This document shows, in pieces, positions 42,148 to 52,104 of a stretch of DNA of 64,000 bases. Under the pieces are notes generated by a model. That model was not told the DNA's origin, ran no database searches, and worked only from the letters and a program-made list of their open reading frames with translations. The stretch's first letter is position 1. Each line of letters starts with the position of its first letter. The position numbers and the translations under genes were made by a program. Source of the stretch: Vibrio tubiashii ATCC 19109. Lineage in GTDB: Bacteria > Pseudomonadota > Gammaproteobacteria > Enterobacterales > Vibrionaceae. The stretch covers positions 248,001-312,000 of the forward strand of contig NZ_CP009355.1 in assembly GCF_000772105.1 (NCBI RefSeq), given 5' to 3'.

Positions 42148-43098
42148 TCATTTTTCGTTATGATGTTTTAGAACGGGCGACGCAAACGTATCTGGTTTGA
42201 GCGTTACAACTGAACAATCGAGTTGGCTAACCATTGCTTCAGCTGTGTTTCCGAGCACAAAACCTGCTATGCCTGTCCGCGACATGGAGCCTAAGATTAC
42301 AAGATCTATGTCTTCATCAGCGACATACTGAGGGAAAACTTCTCGAGTTTCACCTTCGAGTATTTTAGTTGTTATATCTACTGAGCACTCTTTTTGTCCT
42401 TCTAAGAGTTTACTCAAACGAGATTGTCTTTCTTTGCGCATTTCTTGGGCTAGCAGTGCGATTTCAATGTCACTATAACCACTCCAATCTTTTAGAAACC
42501 CTTCGGATTCAAATTTCCAAACGTGACAAAGGGTGAGAGAAGCGCCAATTTGGGTGCAGAAATCTACTGCCATTGCCAAGAGCTGTGCATTGAAATCTTG
42601 ATATTCGTTATTGGTTAGATCGACAGCGGCAACAACGTTGCGAGTTGCTCTTGGAGCTCGGCTTAAAGACCAGATCGGCACTTCCGATTTACGCATTAGA
42701 TTGAGAGTGTTGCTGCCTCTTTCGCACGCATCTTGTTTCGATTCTCGATAGGAATTAATGATGATCATTGACGAGTTCGACTCGTCAGCTTCCTGAATGA
42801 TCTCAATAAATGGTGTACCAACACGAACCTTAGTCGTAAAACGTATATTGGCATATTGTTCTGATAGGGTTCGCGCTTGTTGAGCCAAATGGTCTTTAAA
42901 GTGATGGGTCGCTTGGTCAAGTACGTTGAGCGATGATCCAGAAAGGTGAAAAATCTCTTTGAACTCCGCCAATTCCTTTATAACAAGCAGCAAGGTGACA
43001 TTTGCTGAACAATTATTAGCAAATTGGAAAGCTTGATGGTGGGAATCATCAATCTCTTGTCCAGGAGCAATAGGGACCAATAGTTGAGTAAATGTCAT
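42148..43098 (-). CDS. Tandem universal stress protein (UspE-like)
   Basis: A 316-residue protein with two Usp domains (about 1-145 and 155-305). The second retains the nucleotide-binding pattern GSMSRTGIAGFVLGN; the first lacks it and may be structural. GGAGGAAGG before the ATG is a strong ribosome binding site. Such tandem Usp proteins respond to growth arrest and stress; no specific partner is evident here. Confidence 0.85.
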   Translation of the reverse strand: MTFTQLLVPIAPGQEIDDSHHQAFQFANNCSANVTLLLVIKELAEFKEIFHLSGSSLNVLDQATHHFKDHLAQQARTLSEQYANIRFTTKVRVGTPFIEIIQEADESNSSMIIINSYRESKQDACERGSNTLNLMRKSEVPIWSLSRAPRATRNVVAAVDLTNNEYQDFNAQLLAMAVDFCTQIGASLTLCHVWKFESEGFLKDWSGYSDIEIALLAQEMRKERQSRLSKLLEGQKECSVDITTKILEGETREVFPQYVADEDIDLVILGSMSRTGIAGFVLGNTAEAMVSQLDCSVVTLKPDTFASPVLKHHNEK

Positions 43099-43235
43099 AT
43101 ACCTTCCTCCAACATAATGTGGAATGGATCAAGCTACACTTCTAACTATAGGTAATGTGTCCTAAATTATCATTTTGCTCTTATCTATTTTTTGTAATGA
43201 GCACTTCATTCAATTTTTCCTAAATAACTGACGGG

Positions 43236-43748
43236 TTAGTCTTTAAACCAAGACTGGTAAATTGGGTTTAGATCCCTAACATCTCGATAGATCCAAACCA
43301 TACGATCAACAAACCACGCTTTGGTTGCCATAAGCCAAAGCGTGCCAAACAACATTGATTCGATTTGGAGCGAATAGACGCCATAGAGCCAAACGGGTAA
43401 GCCGAGAAGCTGTAGCAGCATCAAAATTTTGCACATAATAAGGTGATGCTTGGGAATAAGGTCTTCTTTGTTTCGATTAAGGTAAATGCGTTCGCCAAAT
43501 GTTCCCATTGAGGCCCAATTATTGGTTGAATTTGGAGCCGGGAAAATACGTGGATTGAGCCATACCCAAGCCAATACCAATAGTGTTGGAATCAAAGCAT
43601 ACCCGCCTAACCACTCCCTTGACGCTAGGGCAGAAGTAAGCAGCGGTAAAATTGAAAAGCGAGAATAGACACTCCAAGGGCTAGAGTGTTTAGCCCATGC
43701 GTCGTCGTCCATAGACATGGCTTTTTCTGCAAATTTCAAAATGTCCAT
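43236..43748 (-). CDS. Membrane protein, DUF6653-like
   Basis: A 170-residue protein with an amphipathic N terminus (WAKHSSPWSVYSRF) and four hydrophobic segments. The motif of Trp-Ala-x-His followed by Pro-Trp-Ser-Val resembles a family I know as DUF6653. Its role is unknown. The gene is 9 bp downstream of the GGCT-like gene on the same strand and may be co-transcribed with it. Confidence 0.65.
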   Translation of the reverse strand: MDILKFAEKAMSMDDDAWAKHSSPWSVYSRFSILPLLTSALASREWLGGYALIPTLLVLAWVWLNPRIFPAPNSTNNWASMGTFGERIYLNRNKEDLIPKHHLIMCKILMLLQLLGLPVWLYGVYSLQIESMLFGTLWLMATKAWFVDRMVWIYRDVRDLNPIYQSWFKD

Positions 43749-43757
43749 TTCAAACCT

Positions 43758-44183
43758 TTAGGAAGAGGCATATCGGCTACGATAAAGCTTCGCGTGCGAT
43801 AAACAATATTCGTCAGTTAACTGAGCACGAATATCGGCGTCTACTAGCATTTCTGGCGGTTTACCATAAGCATAAACAGTGAGAGCCTCACCTGTCTCTA
43901 CACACTCAACTTCAAGTGAAACTCTCCTATAACCGTCCTTCGCATCAATACGTTCAAGCTTGTCCATTGCCGACAAAGCTTGGTCAGTAACGCTAAAAAT
44001 TTGCCCCTTGACCGGATGACCTTGCCCGTGTTGTAACACTAGCCAAGGGGAGTGGCGTTCACCAATCAGGTAAAGAGGGAATCGCTGTTTGGTTTGGAAT
44101 GTATTGCCATAGCGAGTCCCTTTATTAGTTTTAAAATTAGGAAAGCCTTCCTTTAGCGTCCCAAAAACAAATACCTTGTGCAC
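43758..44183 (-). CDS. Gamma-glutamylcyclotransferase-like protein
   Basis: A 141-residue GGCT/AIG2-fold protein starting KVFVFGTLKEGFPNF, the substrate-loop signature, with a candidate catalytic Glu in MDKLERIDAKDGY. It starts at GTG with GGGAGAG before it. The nearest family type is gamma-glutamylamine cyclotransferase, which frees amines from gamma-glutamyl conjugates; the actual substrate is not known. Confidence 0.78.
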   Translation of the reverse strand: MHKVFVFGTLKEGFPNFKTNKGTRYGNTFQTKQRFPLYLIGERHSPWLVLQHGQGHPVKGQIFSVTDQALSAMDKLERIDAKDGYRRVSLEVECVETGEALTVYAYGKPPEMLVDADIRAQLTDEYCLSHAKLYRSRYASS

Positions 44184-44254
44184 TTAACTCTCCCTAGTTT
44201 GATGGCAAATATCATTCGTGCCAATATGCCACTAATGGGGTATAGGTGCAATTT

Positions 44255-44608
44255 CTAACCCGCGAATTTAGGGACAAAACAGAGCTTGTCTGCGGACATC
44301 TTTAGCCCATTTTGCATTTTTATATGGGTGACAGCCCAGAGCACGCAACCATGCGGTAAGTTCAGTAAGGAGCGGGTCTGCGTGAACAGGACGCCATCAT
44401 CGTATGCGGGGGTGATGTTGGTGGCGGCTCCTTGCCAAGCTTGACGGACAGTTTTGATATCCACGTTTGGAATGATCAGCGAGAGCATTTCTGGTTCAAC
44501 ATCTTTGACGACTTTTAGGCAAAGACGGCATCCATCATAATATGGTTCAATCCAGACTTTATGCATGATGGCTCGATCAACCCAAGTTAGCTGTAGAATA
44601 TGTTCCAT
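44255..44608 (-). CDS. Hypothetical protein, unknown
   Basis: A 117-residue soluble protein with four Cys, including a CRLC motif, and no signal peptide. I do not recognise the family. AAAGGGA at a suitable distance supports the ATG at 44608, though an internal ATG (residue 15) is possible. It stands alone, 71 bp upstream of the GGCT-like gene and 71 bp downstream of the GH3 gene on the same strand. Confidence 0.55.
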   Translation of the reverse strand: MEHILQLTWVDRAIMHKVWIEPYYDGCRLCLKVVKDVEPEMLSLIIPNVDIKTVRQAWQGAATNITPAYDDGVLFTQTRSLLNLPHGCVLWAVTHIKMQNGLKMSADKLCFVPKFAG

Positions 44609-44679
44609 GGTGTAAATCCCTTTTCAGATCCAACAAAGGCAGCGCATGAAGGCTGCCTTGAATTGTCGTTTTAACGATA

Positions 44680-46713
44680 TCAGTCGTAAGTTAAGCCGTG
44701 ACCAAAGGCGTACAAGGTGTCGGCTTGGTCATACCCAGGGTAATCAGAATCTTGATCCACAATGGCTTGTGCGCTGTTGGCGAGTGCGAAGGGCAATTTA
44801 CCTTGCGGAGCAAAGTTACCCGATAAGACTTCCATTAAGTTGCTATCGGATACGCCAAAGGTTGCCACAATTGCGCCAGCAGATTTGAGTTTGCTGGTGT
44901 CATCTAACACAAATGGCTGGCGGAAGTTGATAGAAAGGATGGTGTTTTCAGCGCCGACCTCATTCATGACCGCTTGAATATCTTCTAGGCTTGGTTCAAC
45001 CTTCCAAGATGCTGCTGTTGCCATTTGGCTAAAGGCTAATAGATCAAGCTCATCAGGGTTTGCGCCACCAAAGAACAACTCAGGATTTGCGCCTTGATTT
45101 GATACACGAATTCGAATAACCGCGTAGTCGGTGTTTGTAGGTACTTCCGGACGAACCTCACCCTCTTGATAGTCTCCAGAGGTCACGTTAAAGCCATACT
45201 TGCTGTCGCTAACTATCTCTCCATCCATCCCCATGGCATATAGAGAAACGGCTTTGTTCGGAGTCGGTGCATTTAAAGGTAAAGCGTGGTTAGTGTTCTG
45301 CAGTAGTACTACGGATTTCTTCTGAGCATAATCAGCACGTTGCTGATGCTTCTTATCACCTAAGACTTTCTCAGCTTTGTTTTCGTTGACATAGCTGTTT
45401 TCAAACAGCCCTAGTTGAAATTGTTCTTTTGCTAAACGAGCGACTGAAAGATCTACCCTTGATTCACTAATCAGTCCTTTTTCAACTAAGTTAACAATAA
45501 CGTTTTTGTCATTGAAACCAGATAGAACATCGACACCAGCATCGACTGCCATTGCGACTTGTTCGTCGATGGTTTTATCTTCTGCTCCCCACGCGCGACT
45601 ACCGATAATCCCAGTGTCTGAGTTGACATTCCCTGTGTAGCCAAGTTCTCCACGTAGTAGATCAGTAACGATCCCTTTCGAGAAAGACATGCCTACATCG
45701 TTTGGCATCCATTTTTGATCCACGGGGATGCCATAGTAAGGCATGATGGATGATGCGCCTGCATCAATTGCTGCCTTAAATGGAATAAGGTGATAATCAA
45801 AGTTGTTCTTTGGATAGACCTGATTTTTACCGAAGTCGTAATGAGGATCAGCGCCATTTTCTTGCGGGCCGCCACCAGGGAAGTGCTTGATGGTTAGGGC
45901 AATACTATCGCGGTCAATTTCTCCACCACCCTGCAGTCCATTGATTAGCGAACGCATGATATCTGCGGCAAGGTGCGCATCTTCAGTAAAGGTTTCATGT
46001 ACGCGATACCAGCGAGGCTCGGTAGCGAGATCCATCATATAACCATACATACTGCGCAAGCCAATAGATGACCACTCTTCATTCATGATGCCTGCAAACT
46101 CTTCGATTAGTTCTAAATCGCGTGTTGCGGCTAAGCCTGCTTCTTTTGGCCACGCAGAGAATGCGCCGGAGGATACATTGATCCCGGCTCTGGCTGAGGG
46201 ATCAATATGATTGCGAGCATTAGACTTAAACAAAGCAGGTATACCCATGCGTGTTTGTTCACGAAGCTCTTGAACGCTATTCATGAATACAGCCGCCTCT
46301 TTAGGCGTGATTTGGCAGCCGGAGCGTCCATTGGCACAATCTGGATTATTATCAGGTTGTTGCATTACGTTATTGCGGAAGATAAAGCGAGTCATCTGAG
46401 CGTTGCCAATCATATCTTGGCCTTTGCTGGAAACAAGCCCACCTTGATCGGAGTTCAGTGTATCGATCAGCATCATGCCTGCTTTTTCGTCGAGGGTCAT
46501 ACGTCCGACCAAATCTTGTGCGCGCTCATTGGGTGTTAGTCGCCAGTCTTCAAAGGGCTCGAGTGAGCCATTGCCATTGGAATCGCGAAACTGGTATCCA
46601 TCGACATTGAGTAGATCATGTACGCGGGAGAATACTTCAGGTTGTTCGTAGCCGTAACATCCGGAAAGAACAAGCGCCACAGCGATAGGGGTAAGTTTAG
46701 AAAGGTGTTTCAT
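44680..46713 (-). CDS. Lipoprotein GH3 beta-glucosidase-type glycosidase
   Basis: A 677-residue predicted lipoprotein (lipobox LSGC, Cys19). An EF-hand-like loop DSNGNGSLEPFEDW (44-57) precedes the GH3 TIM barrel, which has IKHFPGGGPQENG (275-287) and the nucleophile Asp366 in GNVNSDTGIIG. The C-terminal GH3 domain runs from about 450 to 660. It should remove terminal beta-linked sugars from oligosaccharides at the cell surface or in the periplasm. A palindrome like the UxuR-type operators lies 62 bp upstream of the start, linking it tentatively to the hexuronate regulon. Confidence 0.82.
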   Translation of the reverse strand: MKHLSKLTPIAVALVLSGCYGYEQPEVFSRVHDLLNVDGYQFRDSNGNGSLEPFEDWRLTPNERAQDLVGRMTLDEKAGMMLIDTLNSDQGGLVSSKGQDMIGNAQMTRFIFRNNVMQQPDNNPDCANGRSGCQITPKEAAVFMNSVQELREQTRMGIPALFKSNARNHIDPSARAGINVSSGAFSAWPKEAGLAATRDLELIEEFAGIMNEEWSSIGLRSMYGYMMDLATEPRWYRVHETFTEDAHLAADIMRSLINGLQGGGEIDRDSIALTIKHFPGGGPQENGADPHYDFGKNQVYPKNNFDYHLIPFKAAIDAGASSIMPYYGIPVDQKWMPNDVGMSFSKGIVTDLLRGELGYTGNVNSDTGIIGSRAWGAEDKTIDEQVAMAVDAGVDVLSGFNDKNVIVNLVEKGLISESRVDLSVARLAKEQFQLGLFENSYVNENKAEKVLGDKKHQQRADYAQKKSVVLLQNTNHALPLNAPTPNKAVSLYAMGMDGEIVSDSKYGFNVTSGDYQEGEVRPEVPTNTDYAVIRIRVSNQGANPELFFGGANPDELDLLAFSQMATAASWKVEPSLEDIQAVMNEVGAENTILSINFRQPFVLDDTSKLKSAGAIVATFGVSDSNLMEVLSGNFAPQGKLPFALANSAQAIVDQDSDYPGYDQADTLYAFGHGLTYD

Positions 46714-46774
46714 GTCGCAGTCCTATTGTTGGTATAGTTGTTATGTTCTAGACCAATTTTAGTGACTTAATTAT

Positions 46775-46788
46775 ATTGGTTAACCAAA
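46775..46788. promoter_or_regulatory. Palindrome resembling an UxuR/ExuR-type operator upstream of the GH3 gene
   Basis: TTGGTTAACCAA at 46776-46787 is a perfect 12-bp palindrome, in the context ATTGGTTAACCAAA. It has the TTGG-N4-CCAA frame of the three sites at the TRAP/uxu control region. A half site GACCAATTT lies at 46751. A LacI-type regulator is an alternative owner. Confidence 0.5.
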
Positions 46789-46910
46789 TGTAAGAAATCT
46801 TTAAGATTTGGATCACCATTTAATTTTATTTCGTGATACTACTCAACGATGCAATAAAAACTGTTTGACCAAAAAATCGCCTTTTCAATTTGCTGCGAGC
46901 TAAACAACCT

Positions 46911-47432
46911 CTAAATGGTCTCTGTGCTAGGGCATTTATTGGAGGGAGATGAGCGATAAAGTCGAACTATGGTGATGAGGTTGGTCACGATAAATGTGGC
47001 TTCAATCAAAGAGCCACCAATCGAGCCTAGCCAGATGTTATGGACAACCCAGCACAGTGAGTTGAACAAAATAAGACAGCGCAATGCAATCCCTTGTTTG
47101 CTAAATAGCGCCCACGTTGCCACTGACGAACCAACCACTGTCATCAACTCAAACAGGTGAGTGATATTAGGTAACGTCATTAGCCACATTAATCCAATGA
47201 AAAACCACATGACTTTGCGCGATTGAGTTTTGATCGATGCAAAACTACGCACAGCATTGATGATGACACCAATCGCAGCGACGGTAGCGCCCATCAATAT
47301 GAAATGCACCCCCATAATCAAGCAGAAAGTCATCATCTGATAGCGGAAACGAATATCGTCTTTTTGCCAAAATGCCATAACACCAATAATAAAGGCGAAG
47401 CCGCCGACACTTTGTGCGAGCCAGTTTTCCAT
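46911..47432 (-). CDS. YgjV-family inner membrane protein
   Basis: A 173-residue protein with five hydrophobic helices matching the YgjV family (start WLAQSVGGFAFIIGVMAFWQ, then KTQSRKVMWFFIGLMWLMTL). Function unknown. It has no close co-directional partner; the kdgA gene ends 133 bp away on the same strand, with a strong palindrome between. Confidence 0.75.
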   Translation of the reverse strand: MENWLAQSVGGFAFIIGVMAFWQKDDIRFRYQMMTFCLIMGVHFILMGATVAAIGVIINAVRSFASIKTQSRKVMWFFIGLMWLMTLPNITHLFELMTVVGSSVATWALFSKQGIALRCLILFNSLCWVVHNIWLGSIGGSLIEATFIVTNLITIVRLYRSSPSNKCPSTETI

Positions 47433-47507
47433 TGTCTTGTCCTGAACTATGTGGTGAATTTGAGGGTTATAAGGTGGTTGGGGGCTATTAAGTGTTGGCT
47501 ACCAATG

Positions 47508-47540
47508 CACTCAGCCCTCCCTTTAAGGGAGGGCTGAGTG
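47508..47540. repeat. 33-bp near-perfect palindrome after kdgA
   Basis: CACTCAGCCCTCCCTT (47508-47523) is followed by a single T and then its exact reverse complement (47525-47540). No T tract follows on either strand, so it is not a standard terminator. It lies 25 bp after the kdgA stop on the minus strand and could stabilise the 3' end of the mRNA or be a dispersed palindromic repeat. Confidence 0.8.
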
Positions 47541-47564
47541 TGTGGTGGTTAAATTAATAGCGCG

Positions 47565-48194
47565 TTATTCATTGACCAGTGCGACCGCCTCACGGGTTAA
47601 ACGTGCAAGCTCTTCCCAGTTCCCTGACTCAATCAGCTTTTTATCTACCATCCATGTTCCGCCACATGCTACGACTCTTGGAATAGCGAGATAGTCTTTT
47701 ACGTTTGCTGGGTTGATACCACCAGTTGGCATAAGTTCAACATCGGTGTAAGGAGCCAGCAGAGACTTGACCATGTTTATGCCGCCAGACGCTTCAGCCG
47801 GGAAGAATTTAAGTGTAGTCAGCCCCATTTCAAGTGCTGCTTCTACTGTGCTTGGGTTGTTAACGCCCGGAACAATATCAATGCCGATCTCTTGGCATGC
47901 TCTCACGGTGTTAGGGTTAAAACCCGGCGAGACGATAAAAGTTGCACCAGCCTCTTTTGCCGCAATTGCTTGTTCCTTGTTAAGCACGGTTCCTGCTCCA
48001 ATAAGCATGTCTGGTTGGTGTTGGCGAAGAAGGCGAATTGCCTCTACCGCTGCGTCTGATCGAAAGGTGATTTCAGCGGCAGGTAAACCATTTTCTGCTA
48101 GTACCTTACCCAGAGGGATAATGTCTTGCGCGTTGTCGATAGCGATGACTGGGATGACTTTGAGTGCTTTTAACTGTTGTTTGATGTTAGACAT
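47565..48194 (-). CDS. kdgA: KDPG aldolase
   Basis: About 209 residues from the ATG at 48194, which has AAAGGA at good spacing; an upstream in-frame start would overlap kdgK. The class I aldolase signature is complete: Glu in AAEITFRS, GAGTVLNKEQA and the Schiff-base Lys in LKFFPAEASGG. It cleaves 2-keto-3-deoxy-6-phosphogluconate to pyruvate and glyceraldehyde-3-phosphate, the last step of the glucuronate pathway. It is the last gene of the operon, so it is named kdgA here, though the E. coli counterpart is eda. Confidence 0.9.
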   Translation of the reverse strand: MSNIKQQLKALKVIPVIAIDNAQDIIPLGKVLAENGLPAAEITFRSDAAVEAIRLLRQHQPDMLIGAGTVLNKEQAIAAKEAGATFIVSPGFNPNTVRACQEIGIDIVPGVNNPSTVEAALEMGLTTLKFFPAEASGGINMVKSLLAPYTDVELMPTGGINPANVKDYLAIPRVVACGGTWMVDKKLIESGNWEELARLTREAVALVNE

Positions 48195-48204
48195 GAGTGT
48201 TCCT

Positions 48205-49161
48205 TTAAACGACGCCAAGCGCCGGTTGTGTAAATTCTTTTGAAATTATGGCACCGCGATGTTGAATTACGACGCCAGCCAACTGGTTTCCTCGTTGGCA
48301 TGCGGTGACTAAGTCTGCTCCTGCAAGGTAGGCAGAGAGGAAGCCACCATTAAATGAGTCTCCCGCTGAAGTGGTATCAACAACCTGCTCAACGACTTGA
48401 GTTGTAACTGCATGTTGTTGTAAATGTTCATCTTGGACCAAGCATCCATCGGCGCCCATTTTTACTACTGTTTTTGCTACGCCCAAAGATCCTAAGCGAG
48501 CAAGGGTTTGCTCGGGAGTAGCATCTCCCCATAGCGCCTGCTCATCGTCAAACGTTACCAACGCGATATCGGTGAGCTGGTACATCGCTTGGTAGATCTC
48601 TTTGACGGTTTGATTGTCATCTTGTGGCCAAAGAGCAGGGCGAAAGTTGCTATCAAAGGCGATCTCAACACCTGATGATTTAAGCTCCACAATTAAGTTG
48701 AGCAGCGAAATACGGTCTTGCTTAGGTAGAATAGCTAAGCTAATTCCGCTCAAAAACAGCGTATCCACTTCTCTTAACGCCTGCTTAACCAGTGAGAAGT
48801 CGGGATGTTGGAGAACATAACGGGCTGCTGATTGATCTCGCCAGTAAAGGAACGTCCTTTCTCCTTGCTCATCGAGTTGGATTAGGTAGAGCCCTGGCGT
48901 GCGGTTGTCATCGTGTAGAACAAGTTCTGTCGAGATGCCTTCTTGTTTCCAACGATTGAGCATACCTAAGCTGATGGGATCTTGCCCCAATGCGGTGACA
49001 TAAGAGGTTTTAATCTCTTGTGGCTTGGAATTCGCCTCACATCCGCGCGCTAAATAGACCGCAGCATTGAGAGTATCCCCACCAAAGGTTTGGTGCATTG
49101 AGCCAAAGGGTTTCCCGTTTAGCTCAATCATACATTCACCAACAATGGCGATGTGTTTCAT
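48205..49161 (-). CDS. kdgK: 2-keto-3-deoxygluconate kinase
   Basis: A 318-residue PfkB-family sugar kinase beginning IAIVGECMIELNG, with the anion-hole and catalytic-base motif DTTSAGDSFNGGF near the C terminus. It phosphorylates KDG to KDPG with ATP. Its place between uxaC (3 bp upstream) and kdgA (10 bp downstream) fixes the assignment within the family. Confidence 0.9.
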   Translation of the reverse strand: MKHIAIVGECMIELNGKPFGSMHQTFGGDTLNAAVYLARGCEANSKPQEIKTSYVTALGQDPISLGMLNRWKQEGISTELVLHDDNRTPGLYLIQLDEQGERTFLYWRDQSAARYVLQHPDFSLVKQALREVDTLFLSGISLAILPKQDRISLLNLIVELKSSGVEIAFDSNFRPALWPQDDNQTVKEIYQAMYQLTDIALVTFDDEQALWGDATPEQTLARLGSLGVAKTVVKMGADGCLVQDEHLQQHAVTTQVVEQVVDTTSAGDSFNGGFLSAYLAGADLVTACQRGNQLAGVVIQHRGAIISKEFTQPALGVV

Positions 49162-49164
49162 GGG

Positions 49165-50580
49165 TTAGTTCCTCTCTTCAAAATAGCGCTTAGCATTGCC
49201 AAAGCAGATGTTTTCAATCATAGGCCCAAGTAGAGTGAAGTCTTTCGGTACTTCGCCGTTTTCTACCCAGTGTCCGACCATATTACACAAGATACGACGG
49301 AAATATTCGTGTCGAGTATAGGAAAGGAAACTGCGCGAATCAGTTAGCATACCGACAAACTGACTGAGTAAGCCAAGTTGCGAAAGCTGTTCCATTTGGC
49401 GCTGCATACCGTCTTTCTGGTCGTTAAACCACCATCCAGAGCCGAATTGAATTTTGCCTGCAATACCACCACCTTGGAAGTTACCAATCATGGTTGCCAT
49501 CATCTCATTGTCACGCGGGTTCAAGCAGTAAAGAATGGTACGAGGAAGTTGGTTCGTTTTGTCCATTTCGTCTAATAGATTGGCAAGCTCAAAAGCAAAC
49601 GGTCGATCGCCAATCGAGTCAAAACCAGCATCGGCCCCAAGTAGGTTAAACATACGCGTACTGTTGTTGCGCTGCGCACCAATATGAAGTTGCATGACCC
49701 AACCAAGCTGAGCATAGCGCTTACCTAACCACACTTGTACGGCAGTGGAGAACTGAGCGCATTCCAACTCACAGAGCACTTCACCATTGAGTCGACGTGA
49801 GAGTAGGGCATCGAGGTCAGATTCGGTTGGAATGGGCGCATAGCGAACCACTTCAATACCATGATCCGCCGCTTTGCAGCCGTGAGTATCAAAGTGAGCA
49901 AGCCTTTTATCTAAAGCGTCTAATAGATCATTGAACTTGTTAATCTCAATATCGGCAACCATGCCCAGTTGCTGCATATAATCAGCGAATCCATCGAGTT
50001 CGATTTTAAACGCTTTGTCTGGTCGCCAACTTGGAGCGACGTTAACGTCAAAAGAGTCATCTTCAGCGATGGTCTTATGATGTTCGAGCGAGTCGATTGG
50101 GTCATCAGTCGTACCCGCCATAACGACATTCATCTGCTTCATGATGCCGCGCGCACTGAACTCAGGCGTTTGCAGCAGTTCATTACATTGATGCCAAATG
50201 TGCTCGGCGCTTTCAGGTGAAAATAAGCTATTCGTAATGCCAAAGGGGCGGCGCAGTTCAAGGTGTGTCCAGTGATAGAGCGGATTACCTAAGGTCTGTG
50301 GAACCGTTTTTGCCCAAGCTAGATACTTTTCGTAATCACTGGCATCTCCGGTAATAAATCGCTCGTCTATCCCCGCTGAACGCATACCCCGCCATTTGTA
50401 ATGGTCACCTTCAAGCCAGATTTGTCCGAGGTTATCGAATTGGCGATTGTTGGCGACTTCTGACGGATTTAGGTGGCAGTGGTAGTCATAAATTGGCTGG
50501 TGGGCTGCATGCTCATGGTATAAGCGACGTGCCGTTTCATTTGAAAGCAGAAAGTCTTCACATAGAAATTGTTTCATCAT
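49165..50580 (-). CDS. uxaC: Glucuronate isomerase (uronate isomerase)
   Basis: A 471-residue uronate isomerase of the amidohydrolase superfamily, with the metal-binding [10 protein letters not shown] segment (about residues 34-42) near the N terminus. It converts D-glucuronate to D-fructuronate. No uxaA or uxaB genes for the galacturonate branch are nearby, so this operon is aimed at glucuronate. It is 8 bp downstream of uxuB. The first or second Met could be the start. Confidence 0.92.
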   Translation of the reverse strand: MMKQFLCEDFLLSNETARRLYHEHAAHQPIYDYHCHLNPSEVANNRQFDNLGQIWLEGDHYKWRGMRSAGIDERFITGDASDYEKYLAWAKTVPQTLGNPLYHWTHLELRRPFGITNSLFSPESAEHIWHQCNELLQTPEFSARGIMKQMNVVMAGTTDDPIDSLEHHKTIAEDDSFDVNVAPSWRPDKAFKIELDGFADYMQQLGMVADIEINKFNDLLDALDKRLAHFDTHGCKAADHGIEVVRYAPIPTESDLDALLSRRLNGEVLCELECAQFSTAVQVWLGKRYAQLGWVMQLHIGAQRNNSTRMFNLLGADAGFDSIGDRPFAFELANLLDEMDKTNQLPRTILYCLNPRDNEMMATMIGNFQGGGIAGKIQFGSGWWFNDQKDGMQRQMEQLSQLGLLSQFVGMLTDSRSFLSYTRHEYFRRILCNMVGHWVENGEVPKDFTLLGPMIENICFGNAKRYFEERN

Positions 50581-50588
50581 CCTATCCT

Positions 50589-52052
50589 TTACAGTGAAGC
50601 GACGGTTTTACGTGCGCCATGGTCAATGAGTGATTGATAAGCTGTGCTCACTGCGTCTATAACTTTAGGGTTTTGACCCAACTCTTTGGGAAAGATCGCT
50701 TCTACGGCAAGTAAGGCAGGAACAACGGATACATTAAAGCCATGCTCATCGCAAATTTGGCGCAGAGTATCAGCCATTGGGTCGCGAACATCGATGTTAT
50801 GTCCTTGCTCATCTACCCCAGACACATAACGCATCCATCCGGCAATAGCAGTGGCAAGCCAAGAAAAATCCGAGCCTTGTGTTAAATGGAATTGAAGGCT
50901 GCCTCCAAGACGTTGTGGGATTTTTTGGCTGCCATCCATCGCGATTTGCCAAGTTTTGTGTTTAAGACTTGGGTTAGTGAAACGTTCAATGAGCAGCTTA
51001 GCGTAGCCTTTTAAATCCGTCCCTTCGGGCATGTTTAAAGAGCGAGCCTGCGCCTTTATCATCATATTAAACGCAGCTTTTCGGTAACCGTGGTCAGTCA
51101 TGGTATCTGAGATATGCGCATAGCCACCAAGATAACCGAGATAGGCGAGGAATGAATGGCTGCCGTTGAGCATTCGCAGTTTCATCTCTTCATATGGCAC
51201 AACATCAGCAACAAACTCCGCACCTGTAACGTCCCACTCTGGTCTGCCAGCGACAAAGTTATCTTCTATCACCCATTGGCGAAAAGGTTCGCAGGCGATA
51301 GCGCAAGGGTCATCGCAACCAAGCAATTCGGCGATCTCCGCTAAGGTTTCTTCTGTCGCAGCAGGGACAATGCGGTCAACCATAGTGCAAGGGAAAGTCA
51401 CATTCTCCTCAATCCAATGAGCAAATTCAGGGTCGAGTAATTGGGCAAATTCCAATATCGCTGCTTTCGCTACGTGGCCATTCTCTTGAACATTGTCGCA
51501 AGACATTACGGTAAAAGGTTTCAAACCACTCTCTCGGCGCATTTTTAGGGCTTGAACAATATACCCAAGCGCAGATTTAGGCTCGGTAGGATTGGCTAAG
51601 TCGGCGATAACCAATGGGTTATTCTTGTCTAGCTTGCCTGTTGCAGGATCGGCGCAGTAACCTTTTTCTGTGATTGTCATCGACACAATCGACACCTGTG
51701 GCTCTGCCATTTTACTCAGGACAGTATCAATGCCATCAAGGTTTGGATGGAGAGACTCAGTGACCGAGCTAATCACACGAACGGTGGTTGATTCTGCCCC
51801 TTTCTCGGCGACCGTATACAAATGGTCTTGCTGTCTAAGCGATTCGATTAACGCTTCGCCACCAAACAGATTTACCTCGCAGATTCCCCAGTCTGAACCC
51901 GTTTTACTCAACATTTCATTGGTAAACAACGCTTGATGTGCGCGGTGAAAAGCGCCAAAGCCAAGGTGAACAATGCGGCTTTTCAGATTGTGACGATCAT
52001 AGTCCGGCAGCAGAACAGCGTCATTTAATATGGTGTTTGCGATAGTTTTCAT
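50589..52052 (-). CDS. uxuB: Fructuronate reductase
   Basis: About 487 residues from the ATG at 52052, matching UxuB length (486); an ATG five codons upstream overlaps the ribosome binding site GAGGG. It is a long-chain mannitol dehydrogenase-family enzyme, with [20 protein letters not shown] in the cofactor domain and [13 protein letters not shown] in the catalytic domain. It reduces D-fructuronate to D-mannonate with NADH, preceding UxuA. It is followed closely by uxaC. Confidence 0.92.
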   Translation of the reverse strand: MKTIANTILNDAVLLPDYDRHNLKSRIVHLGFGAFHRAHQALFTNEMLSKTGSDWGICEVNLFGGEALIESLRQQDHLYTVAEKGAESTTVRVISSVTESLHPNLDGIDTVLSKMAEPQVSIVSMTITEKGYCADPATGKLDKNNPLVIADLANPTEPKSALGYIVQALKMRRESGLKPFTVMSCDNVQENGHVAKAAILEFAQLLDPEFAHWIEENVTFPCTMVDRIVPAATEETLAEIAELLGCDDPCAIACEPFRQWVIEDNFVAGRPEWDVTGAEFVADVVPYEEMKLRMLNGSHSFLAYLGYLGGYAHISDTMTDHGYRKAAFNMMIKAQARSLNMPEGTDLKGYAKLLIERFTNPSLKHKTWQIAMDGSQKIPQRLGGSLQFHLTQGSDFSWLATAIAGWMRYVSGVDEQGHNIDVRDPMADTLRQICDEHGFNVSVVPALLAVEAIFPKELGQNPKVIDAVSTAYQSLIDHGARKTVASL

Positions 52053-52104
52053 TGTTATATCCCTCATCCCACAGAGTGAACTATGGGATGGTTTATTGTA
52101 TTAG

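Noticed and set aside
47767..48243. 158-codon frame opposite kdgA
   Set aside because: It mirrors kdgA, a clear aldolase gene with a good ribosome binding site, and the antisense product is low-complexity.
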